Source: an uncultured Lachnospiraceae bacterium (GTDB taxonomy: Bacteria; Bacillota; Clostridia; Lachnospirales; Lachnospiraceae). From it: 28,033 nucleotides of DNA. Position 1 is the stretch's first letter. Each line of letters opens with the position of its first letter. The notes under the pieces are model-generated. The model was not told the origin of the DNA, ran no database searches, and saw only the letters and a program-made list of their open reading frames with translations. The translations under genes and the position numbers were made by a program. Location of the stretch: NCBI GenBank assembly GCA_910588565.1, contig CAJUPF010000045.1, positions 1 to 28,033 of the forward strand, given 5' to 3'. Shown here piece after piece: positions 1 through 6,900 of the stretch.

Positions 1-130
1 GCCCTGCACCCCGCTGCAGGGCATCCGGCCAATAAAGCAGTGGTTTCAAGCATCCAGCCCCTCGCCGAAGGCGACTTGGAATGGGCTGGATGCGTTACAG
101 TTTGCGGCCAGGGGCCGTGAACTGTAACGA
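1..130. repeat. Cluster of three intergenic hairpins
   Basis: Three back-to-back inverted repeats are visible. The first has arms GCCCTGCA and TGCAGGGC at 1-8 and 15-22. The second pairs CATCCAGCCC (51-60) with GGGCTGGATG (83-92) and encloses a smaller TCGCC/GGCGA hairpin (62-74). The third pairs CGTTACAG (93-100) with CTGTAACG (122-129) and encloses CGGCC/GGCCG (105-117). No long T-run follows, so it is not a classical terminator, although it may include the 3' end of an upstream transcript cut by the window edge. No coding frame is supported here. The nested, compensated stems resemble the palindromic elements at 3000-3569, but I see no shared sequence. Confidence 0.6.
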
Positions 131-168
131 TTTGGCAATGATAATGTGGAAAATATGGATCAGAGTTC

Positions 169-197
169 TTGCAAGTCATCTAAAAAAGAGTTATACT
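169..197 (+). promoter_or_regulatory. Sigma-A promoter for the Nudix-gerW operon
   Basis: TTGCAA (169-174) and TATACT (192-197) are separated by 17 bp. The promoter sits about 40 bp before the Nudix start codon, which has an AGGAGG ribosome binding site. Transcription would begin near 204. Confidence 0.65.
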
Positions 198-234
198 TGT
201 TTTTAAGTTTAAAACCACATCAGGAGGTATTGCA

Positions 235-687
235 ATGATAGAAGCAACAAGCTGTGGTGGTGTGGTAATTTTTCGAGGCAAAATTCTGGTGCTTTATAAA
301 AATTATAAGAATAAATATGAGGGCTGGGTTCTGCCCAAAGGGACGGTAGAACCAGGAGAAGAATACAAGGAAACAGCCACGCGCGAAGTATTGGAAGAGA
401 CAGGAGCCAAGGCGTCCATCATTAAATATGTAGGAAAGAGCCAGTATTCTTTTACAGTACCGGAGGATACGGTGGAAAAAGAAGTACACTGGTATCTGAT
501 GATGGCTGACAGTTATTACAGCAAACCACAGCGGGAAGAATATTTTGCGGATTCAGGTTATTATAAATTCCATGAAGCCTATCACCTTTTGAAATTTGCA
601 AATGAAAAGCAGATTTTGGAGAGGGCTTATAATGAATACCTGGATCTGAGAAAGAGTAATTTGTGGGGGAGCCATAAGTATTTTTAG
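235..687 (+). CDS. Nudix hydrolase family protein
   Basis: A 150-residue protein of usual length for a single-domain Nudix (MutT-like) pyrophosphohydrolase. These enzymes cleave a nucleoside diphosphate linked to another moiety, using Mg or Mn held by the Nudix box. The box is intact at residues 36-58: G36, E42, then REVLEETG with R50, E51, E54 and E55. The N-terminal CGGVVIF strand and the WVLPKG segment before the box are typical of the fold. No signal peptide or membrane segment is seen, so it should be cytoplasmic. ATG at 235 follows an AGGAGG site. It is first in a rightward set followed 29 bp later by an unknown gene and DUF2953. The substrate cannot be told from sequence; (di)nucleoside polyphosphates, ADP-ribose or mRNA caps are all possible in this family. 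Confidence 0.88.
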   Translation: MIEATSCGGVVIFRGKILVLYKNYKNKYEGWVLPKGTVEPGEEYKETATREVLEETGAKASIIKYVGKSQYSFTVPEDTVEKEVHWYLMMADSYYSKPQREEYFADSGYYKFHEAYHLLKFANEKQILERAYNEYLDLRKSNLWGSHKYF

Positions 688-716
688 CGCACGGACAGGA
701 GTGACAGGGAGGCTGC

Positions 717-1043
717 ATGGAATGGCATAAGGACTTGTACGCAGGGGAAAGTGTCCTGCAAAAGCAGAAGAAGATCAAATGGAAGATTAGGCACAATAAA
801 CTGCAGCTTTGGGTCTATGTGATTACGCTGGCTGCAAATAAGGAGAATCTTCTGGATATCATACCATCGAGAGAACTGTTACAAAAGCATTATCCCAAGC
901 GGGGACTTTATATTATTGGATTGGCTGGAAACTACCAGGAAGCATTGGAATTGGCAGGCCATATCGTAAGTGAAGTATACCGTGAAACGGGCGGCTTCGA
1001 TATCAGAAGCTATATCTGCCAGAATGGAAAGCAAATGTTATGA
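717..1043 (+). CDS. Conserved-looking hypothetical protein, 108 aa
   Basis: I do not recognise a named domain. The start at 717 has a good AGGGAGG site six bases upstream. The stop overlaps the next start as ATGA (1040-1043), a strong sign of translational coupling with the DUF2953 gene. The N-terminal third is very basic (QKQKKIKWKIRHNK). The rest looks like an alternating alpha/beta soluble domain with segments LWVYVITLAAN, GLYIIGLAGNYQEALELAGHIVSEVY and FDIRSYIC. No signal peptide or TM segment is present. Position in the operon suggests a role linked to the Nudix or DUF2953 products, but that is only context. Confidence 0.75.
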   Translation: MEWHKDLYAGESVLQKQKKIKWKIRHNKLQLWVYVITLAANKENLLDIIPSRELLQKHYPKRGLYIIGLAGNYQEALELAGHIVSEVYRETGGFDIRSYICQNGKQML

Positions 1044-1888
1044 GGATACTGTTTTTTATTTTAAAAATCATAGGGATTCTGCTTCTGGCAATCCTGTTTA
1101 TGACAGTATTGCTTGTATTTTACCCTGTTTCTTACTGGCTGGAAGGCAAGAACGATGAAGAGCTATTTCTGCACGGGCGGTTATCATGGCTGTTTCGGAT
1201 TGTACGGCTGGAATTTGCCCTAAAGGATCATACGTTAGAGTTAAAACCTGGTATTTTGTGTTTCCATTGGAATTTAGGCGGAACGAAGTCTGATGAAAAA
1301 TCCGGGAAAGCGCAGGCAGAGGAAAAGACCATAGAAGTATCGGAGGAAAGTTTGGCAGAGACAAACCAGGGACAATCCCCGGACGCCAGACAAGTGCTAA
1401 GATCAGAATCTGAGAAAAACGATTCACAGATTGCATCCGGTAGTTCGGCGGAACTTCAGGGGGAACAGCGTACAGGATTCCTGGAAAAAGTGCAGTCCGG
1501 AAAGACAAAAGCCTCCGGCTGGAAGAATCGTGCCAGAACGATTCGGGAGGAACTTACAGATGAGCGTAATAAAATGGCAATTTCCCACATATGGCAGGAA
1601 GTTTTGTATCTTCTTTCCCATTTAAAGCCAAAATATATTCAGGCGGAGATTGATTTTTCTGTTGGAGATCCGGCGGCAACCGGACAGGCCACAGGAATGT
1701 TAAGCCTGCTTCCTATAATGTACCAAAAGGGGATACATGTATATCCGGATTTTATGTCAGAGGAATTTTATATCAGAGGAAGTTTTTGCTTAAAGGGACA
1801 TATGGCGCTGTTTCATATGATTCGCTGTTTTATCCGTATATGGAAAGATAAGAATATAAAAAGAATATTTAATAAATTCAGAAAGTAG
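1040..1888 (+). CDS. DUF2953 family membrane protein (YtfI-like)
   Basis: A 282-residue protein with one N-terminal membrane segment (about residues 4-27, hydrophobic with FFILKIIGILLLAILFM). It continues with the WLEGKND..LFLHGRLSWLFRIVRLEF pattern that marks DUF2953, then a long charged linker rich in Glu, Ser and Lys (about 90-170). The conserved C-terminal part is near 190-265 (IDFSVGDPAATGQATGMLSLLP). The FSVGDPA..TG segment is a hallmark of the family. In Bacillus the homologue YtfI sits next to YtfJ/GerW and is tied to sporulation; here the gene also lies 11 bp upstream of gerW, which supports the call. It starts inside the stop of the preceding gene. Biochemical function is unknown. 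Confidence 0.85.
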   Translation: MRILFFILKIIGILLLAILFMTVLLVFYPVSYWLEGKNDEELFLHGRLSWLFRIVRLEFALKDHTLELKPGILCFHWNLGGTKSDEKSGKAQAEEKTIEVSEESLAETNQGQSPDARQVLRSESEKNDSQIASGSSAELQGEQRTGFLEKVQSGKTKASGWKNRARTIREELTDERNKMAISHIWQEVLYLLSHLKPKYIQAEIDFSVGDPAATGQATGMLSLLPIMYQKGIHVYPDFMSEEFYIRGSFCLKGHMALFHMIRCFIRIWKDKNIKRIFNKFRK

Positions 1889-1899
1889 GAGGTTATTCA

Positions 1900-2310
1900 A
1901 TGTCTGATACTACATTTAATTCAACTGTGGAGTCTTTATTTAAGGGAATGGACAGCTTTATTACGACCAAAACTGTCGTCGGGGAAGCGATTCATATCGG
2001 AGATACGATTATTCTTCCGCTTGTGGACGTTTCCTTTGGCGTGGCAGCCGGCGTGTTTTCCAAAGAGAAAAATAACAATGGCGGCGGCGGTATGGGCGGC
2101 AAAGTGATGCCCAGTGCGGTTCTTGTAATTGCAAATGGAACGACAAAGCTTGTTAATGTGAAAAATCAGGACGGTATTACAAAGATTCTGGATATGGTAC
2201 CTGATTTTGTCAATAAATTTACCAGTAAGAAAAACGGAGATGCAGACGCACAGGAACAGGCAAAAGAGGAGATGGAGAATATCCTTTCAGAATCTGTGGA
2301 AGAAAAATAA
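1900..2310 (+). CDS. gerW: GerW family sporulation protein (YtfJ)
   Basis: A 136-residue protein, normal for the GerW/YtfJ family. It has the diagnostic core VGEAIHIGDTIILPLVDVSFG (about residues 27-47), a glycine-rich turn (about 58-67), then KVMPSAVLVIANG (about 68-80). The C-terminus is acidic and poorly conserved. In Bacillus subtilis GerW is a forespore-made protein needed for normal germination; here the role is inferred from family and from the adjacent DUF2953 gene, the same pairing seen in endospore formers. The start at 1900 follows an AGGAGG site. The gene is closed by a strong intrinsic terminator at 2324-2358. Confidence 0.92.
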   Translation: MSDTTFNSTVESLFKGMDSFITTKTVVGEAIHIGDTIILPLVDVSFGVAAGVFSKEKNNNGGGGMGGKVMPSAVLVIANGTTKLVNVKNQDGITKILDMVPDFVNKFTSKKNGDADAQEQAKEEMENILSESVEEK

Positions 2311-2323
2311 ATGCAATGTGGAG

Positions 2324-2358
2324 AAGGTGCATATAGTATACTATATGCATCTTTTTTT
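2324..2358 (+). terminator. Intrinsic terminator after gerW
   Basis: A perfect 22-bp palindrome, TGCATATAGTA followed by its complement (2328-2349), with further pairing on the flanks, runs straight into a T7 tract (2352-2358). It closes the Nudix-gerW operon. Its position also argues that the next gene starts at 2371, not at the ATG at 2311. Confidence 0.85.
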
Positions 2359-2370
2359 GCGGGGTGGACT

Positions 2371-2511
2371 ATGAAACGAGTAATTGGGTATTCCCTGTTT
2401 TGTATTGGATTCGGTATGCTGCTGATGTGGATACTGCCCAGTGATTTTGTGGGATTTCTGCTGATATGCCTTTGTATGCTTCTGGGATATTTACTGTTTT
2501 GCTGCTGCTGA
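2371..2511 (+). CDS. Small membrane protein, 46 aa
   Basis: The predicted protein begins MKRVIGYSLFCIGFGM, and nearly its whole length is two hydrophobic segments (about residues 4-20 and 26-43) split by PSDF. It ends in a Cys cluster (FCCC). The longer frame from 2311 would place the gerW terminator inside the gene. ATG at 2371 has a GGGGTGG sequence just upstream and gives a typical Lys/Arg-positive N-terminus. The sequence is reminiscent of small two-helix proteins found in other clostridia, but I cannot name it. It may be expressed from read-through past the terminator, as no separate promoter is evident. Confidence 0.55.
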   Translation: MKRVIGYSLFCIGFGMLLMWILPSDFVGFLLICLCMLLGYLLFCCC

Positions 2512-2594
2512 TTGGAGGGCCGGGCATTATAGGATATGTCCGGATTCTGGACAGGAAACAGGAGCCTGCAGTGAAATCAGGCAAGATTTTGCAT

Positions 2595-2627
2595 AAAAAA
2601 AGAACTGCCTGTCCGACAGTCCCTTTT
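2595..2627 (-). terminator. Terminator of rpmB
   Basis: Read leftward, a GGACTG/CAGTTC stem with an internal CTGTC/GACAG alternative runs into seven T residues (A7 on the plus strand at 2595-2601). It lies 11 bp past the rpmB stop. Confidence 0.65.
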
Positions 2628-2637
2628 AATTTACATC

Positions 2638-2823
2638 TTATGCTCTTTCTACTTTACCGCTCTTTAAGCAAGAAGTACATACATATAACTTCTTGGGAAC
2701 TCCGTTTACTTTACATCTTACAGATTTAATGTTGGATTTCCACATTCTATTTGATCTTCTATGAGAATGGCTTACATTGCAACCGAAATGAGCGCCTTTT
2801 CCACAAACTGAACACTTTGCCAT
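2638..2823 (-). CDS. rpmB: 50S ribosomal protein L28
   Basis: A 61-residue protein, the usual L28 length. It starts MAKCSVCGKGAHFGCNVSHS and contains the family pattern SHRRSNRMWKSNIKSVR, then VPKKLYVCTSCLKSGKV. The paired cysteines C4-x2-C7 and C54-x2-C57 make this the zinc-binding (C+) form of L28. It is part of the large ribosomal subunit. ATG at 2823 is chosen over one six codons upstream because AGGAGGT lies six bases before it and because L28 proteins begin MAK. It is monocistronic, convergent with the gerW operon, and has its own promoter at 2872-2900 and terminator at 2595-2627. Confidence 0.97.
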   Translation of the reverse strand: MAKCSVCGKGAHFGCNVSHSHRRSNRMWKSNIKSVRCKVNGVPKKLYVCTSCLKSGKVERA

Positions 2824-2871
2824 TTCCGCACCTCCTTGCATTTATTAAGCTTACAAGCTCGCAACATGATT

Positions 2872-2900
2872 ATTTTAACAGATAGTCAGGTATATTGCAA
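2872..2900 (-). promoter_or_regulatory. Promoter of rpmB
   Basis: On the minus strand TTGCAA (2900-2895) and TAAAAT (2877-2872) are 17 bp apart. Transcription would start near 2865, about 42 nt before the rpmB start codon. Confidence 0.7.
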
Positions 2901-2999
2901 GATTTTTTTGTAAAAATATGGGCAAAATTTTTGGGCAGAATACAGGGCTGTATTGCTGGCGGGCGGACTTGCATATGCTGTTGAAGGCGACGCTATGAA

Positions 3000-3133
3000 C
3001 CGGTTTCTCTCTGCCCGCAGACCCGCTCTCGCTCTTAGGAAGCGTAGCGGTACTAAGCGTGTGACGATTGCAGGCAATCGCCACGCGCTAAGAACCGACG
3101 CTTCCTAACGGTCTGCGGACAGAGAGAAACCGG
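3000..3133. repeat. 134-bp imperfect palindrome
   Basis: The outer arms CCGGTTTCTCTCTG (3000-3013) and CAGAGAGAAACCGG (3120-3133) are exact complements. One mismatch later CCGCAGACC (3015-3023) pairs with GGTCTGCGG (3110-3118). After an 11-nt bulge TTAGGAAGCGT (3035-3045) pairs with ACGCTTCCTAA (3098-3108). The tip is GCGTGTG/CACGCGC with a G-T pair, then CGATTG/CAATCG. G-T pairs and isolated mismatches suggest the structure is kept as RNA or as a cruciform. No T-run follows. Confidence 0.85.
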
Positions 3134-3190
3134 CTCTGAGCTGGCTGTTGAATGCTCGATGGTATCTATATCAGGTATGAATGATAACTG

Positions 3191-3257
3191 TGGCTGGATA
3201 GAAGGCATATCCGGTCAGGCCAGAAAATATATTGCGATTGACCTGCTTATCCAGTCA
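3191..3257. repeat. Short inverted and direct repeat
   Basis: TGGCTGGATA (3191-3200) pairs with TATCCAGTCA (3248-3257) with one G-T pair. The same area carries near-identical direct copies, TATCCGGTCAGG at about 3208-3219 and TATCCAGTCAGG at 3248-3259. Confidence 0.5.
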
Positions 3258-3356
3258 GGTCAGTAAAATACTGTGATAACCATATCCAAAAGAAGAGAAG
3301 GGACACGGCTTTCAAAGTACATACGACTGCAGGCTTGGAAAAACGTAGTCGGAAAG

Positions 3357-3569
3357 AGGTGTGGGAGTGCAGCCGAAGCGTTGTGATGGGATTTAGATGT
3401 TCTTAACAGTTCCCAGGACATTCAGGAATTGGCAGACAGGACGTCTGCCAAAGCCTCTTAGTGCCATGGATGGCACGTTAAGAGGCGGTTTTGTCCGTAT
3501 GAAAAGCTATGGGGAACTGTTTAGAACATCTTAATTCCTGAACACAGCATCGGCTGCACTCCCATACCT
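3357..3569. repeat. 213-bp palindrome with two internal hairpins
   Basis: The outer arms at 3357-3376 and 3550-3569 are complementary over 20 bp with a single G-T pair. A second 20-bp stem (3395-3414 with 3512-3531) has one mismatch. Enclosed in it are two independent hairpins: GGCAGAC/GTCTGCC (3431-3449), and CCTCTTA/TAAGAGG stacked on GTGCC/GGCAC (3454-3485). As RNA this would fold into a junction with two stem-loops. It has no coding content and no T-run, and it ends about 290 bp before the gltB promoter. Confidence 0.85.
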
Positions 3570-3856
3570 GTTTCTGACGGGGCTTCTCCATAATTCCCCT
3601 GCACTTGTTTCTCTGCAAAACTTTTCTGCCATTTCTTCCTATCCCTTCCATTCCCCTGTTTTTTTGGAAACAATTCAGACACAATTCAATTTTTCCTATT
3701 AAAATCCCTTCCATTAATAAAAAAATATTCCCCTATTTTATTGATGAATTGTATTAAAACAAGATATTCAATAAGAATATAGCTAAAATAATAAATACAA
3801 TTAAATTAAAAACAATATATTATCGAATAATCTGACAATATTTGCAAAAAAAATCA

Positions 3857-3885
3857 TTTACACATCATAAAAAAAGTAGTATGAT
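3857..3885 (+). promoter_or_regulatory. Promoter of gltBD
   Basis: TTTACA (3857-3862) and TATGAT (3880-3885) are separated by exactly 17 bp. Transcription would start near 3892, giving a leader of about 42 nt. The stretch upstream is AT-rich with A-tracts, compatible with an UP element. Confidence 0.75.
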
Positions 3886-3933
3886 AGTAACCAGAGAAAA
3901 AATGACCCAAAGAATCACAGAAAGGATGAGACT

Positions 3934-6900
3934 ATGAGCCAACAATATAAGGACCCTTCCAAGGATACCTCAATGCCATACGGCAATAACAATGAGACTA
4001 ACGCAAAAGCCCAGGGCATGTATGATCCCACGTTTGAACATGATAACTGCGGAATCGGAGCCGTTGTCAATATCAAAGGAATTAAAACTCACGATACCGT
4101 AGCAAATGCATTGAAAATCGTAGAAAATTTAAAACACAGAGCCGGAAAAGACGCGGAAGGCCAGACCGGGGACGGCGTTGGCATTTTGCTTCAGATTTCG
4201 CATAAGTTCTTTTCCAAAGCGGCCAAAGACATAGGAATTGATCGTCTGCAGGAACGGGACTATGGAATCGGCATGTTTTTCTTCCCCCAGGATGAACTAA
4301 AACGCAACCAGGCCAGGAAAATGTTTGAAGTGATTGTAAAAAAAGAAGGCATGGAATTTTTAGGATGGCGCCAGGTACCTATTGATCCGACCAAACTGGG
4401 CCAGAAAGCCATAGACTGTATGCCCTATATTATGCAGGGATTTGTCAGACGCCCGGCAGAAGTCGAAAAAGGGCTGGACTTCGATCGCAAACTTTATATC
4501 GCAAGACGTGTGTTTGAACAGTCCAATGATGATACCTATGTGGCATCCTGTTCCAGCCGGACGATTGTATACAAAGGCATGTTTTTAGTGGAGCAGCTGC
4601 GCCTGTTTTTTGCAGATCTGCAGGATCATGACTATGAATCCGCCATTGCAACCGTGCATTCCCGTTTTTCCACCAATACCAATCCCAGCTGGGAACGCGC
4701 CCATCCGAACCGCTTGATTGTGCATAACGGAGAAATTAACACAATCAAGGGCAATGCGGATAAAATGCTTGCCAGGGAAGAAACTATGGAATCCAGTTAT
4801 TTAAAAGGAGAACTGTTAAAAGTCCTTCCGGTGATCAACAGTGAAGGTTCCGATTCCGCGATGTTAGACAATACGCTGGAATTTCTGGTTATGAGCGGAA
4901 TGGAGCTTCCTCTTGCAGTGATGATAATGATTCCGGAGCCATGGGCGAACAATGCGCTGATGAGTCAGAAGAAAAAAGATTTTTACCAGTACTACGCTAC
5001 GATGATGGAGCCATGGGACGGCCCGGCTTCGATTTTATTCTCCGATGGGGATATGATGGGAGCCGTACTGGATCGGAACGGCCTGCGGCCTTCCAGGTAT
5101 TATATTACGGAGGATGATTATCTGATTCTTTCTTCGGAAGTTGGTGTGCTGGATATTGATCCGACAAAAATCGTGGCAAAAGAAAGGCTCCGCCCAGGCA
5201 AGATGCTGCTGGTGGATACAAAGCAGGGCCGGGTGATTGATGATAACGAGTTAAAAGCGGTATATGCCGGAAAACAGCCCTATGGAGAATGGCTTGACCG
5301 TAATTTAATCCGGTTAGAGGAGCTGAAAATTCCAAATCTCCGTGTGCCGGAATGCACAAAAGAAGAACGCCAGAGGATGCAGAAAGCGTTTGGCTATACG
5401 TATGAATCTTTACGCGAAGCGATTCTGCCAATGGCGAGAACTGGCAGCGAAGGCACCTCAGCCATGGGCATTGATACGCCGCTTGCGGCTTTGGCAGGCG
5501 ATCATCAGCCGCTATTTAACTATTTTAAACAATTATTTGCCCAGGTAACCAATCCGCCGATTGATTCCATCCGGGAAAAAGTAGTGACGTCCACTACGGT
5601 ATATATAGGCAGAGAAGGGAATCTGTTAGAAGAAAAGGCTCTAAACTGCCAGGTTTTAAAAGTCAATAATCCGATTTTGACCAATACGGATTTGATGAAA
5701 ATCAAGGCGATGCAAGTAGACGGTTTTCAGGTCGTAGAGCTTCCGATTACCTATTATAAAAATACCAGTCTGGAAAAAGCCATTGATCGCCTGTTTGTAG
5801 AAGCGGACCGGGCATACCGGGACGGCGCGAATATTCTGATTTTATCGGACAGAGGTGTGGATGAAAATCATGTGCCGATTCCTTCCCTGCTTGCGGTATC
5901 CGCATTACAGCAATACCTGGTAAGGACGAAAAAGAGGACGGCGGTAGCTGTAATTTTAGAATCTGGCGAGCCGCGGGAAGTACATCATTTTGCAACGCTC
6001 TTAGGCTATGGCGCCTGTGCGATTAACCCCTATCTGGCACAGGATACGGTAAAACAGCTTGTGGATGAGCATATGCTGGATAAGGACTATTATGCGGCAA
6101 TCCATGATTATAACCATGCGATCTTAAATGGTATTGTAAAAATTGCGTCTAAGATGGGGATTTCCACGATTCAGTCTTATCAGGGTTCTAAGATTTTTGA
6201 AGCAATTGGAATTGACAAAGAAGTGATTGATAAATATTTTACGAATACGGTAAGCCGTATCGGCGGAATTACGTTAAAAGATATTGCGGCTGATGTGGAT
6301 GTACTGCATTCCTCGGCGTATGATCCGCTCGGACTGGAAACAGATCTGACTTTGGACAGCAGAGGACGCCATAAAATGCGCAGTGGCGCGGATTCTCATT
6401 TGTATAACCCGGCGACTATTCATCTGCTGCAGGAATCTACAAAACGCGGAGATTATACTTTATTTAAAGAATACACAAAACTGGTCAATGCGGAAGAGAA
6501 GAATGGGAATATCCGCGGATTGATGGATTTTAAATTCCCCAGAAAAGGCGTTCCGATAGAAGAAGTGGAAAGCGTAAATTCCATTGTAACCCGGTTTAAG
6601 ACAGGCGCGATGTCGTATGGCTCGATTTCTCAGGAAGCGCATGAAACCCTGGCGGTCGCGATGAACCGTCTGCATGGAAAATCCAATTCCGGAGAAGGGG
6701 GAGAAGATCCGCAGCGTATCGCAAGCAGGCACAGTGCGGTCAATAAATGTTCCGCGATTAAGCAGGTGGCTTCCGGACGCTTTGGCGTTACCAGCCGCTA
6801 CCTGGTCAGTGCGGAAGAGATTCAGATTAAAATGGCGCAGGGCGCAAAACCGGGGGAGGGCGGACATCTGCCTGGGAAAAAAGTATATCCCTGGATTGCA

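Larger units (their letters stand above)
2901..3856. other. Gene-free interval of about 1 kb between rpmB and gltB
   Basis: No convincing coding frame is present. A 78-codon leftward frame (3714-3478) overlaps the palindrome, has no good ribosome site and shows no protein-like pattern. The interval is filled by three inverted-repeat structures (3000-3133, 3191-3257, 3357-3569). They are followed by roughly 290 bp that becomes steadily AT-rich towards the gltB promoter, in which I see nothing recognisable. Confidence 0.7.

Noticed and set aside
2311..2511. Start of the small membrane protein at 2311
   Set aside because: This would put the strong gerW terminator inside the coding region and lacks a ribosome site; ATG 2371 is better.
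2466..2729. 87-codon rightward frame overlapping the small membrane protein and rpmB
   Set aside because: It overlaps rpmB and its terminator on the opposite strand; it is a shadow frame.
3000..3569. CRISPR array or riboswitch
   Set aside because: There are no regularly spaced direct repeats, and the folded units do not match any riboswitch class I can recognise.
3478..3714. 78-codon leftward open frame between the long palindrome and gltB
   Set aside because: It runs into the palindrome, has no clear ribosome site and has a composition unlike a protein.
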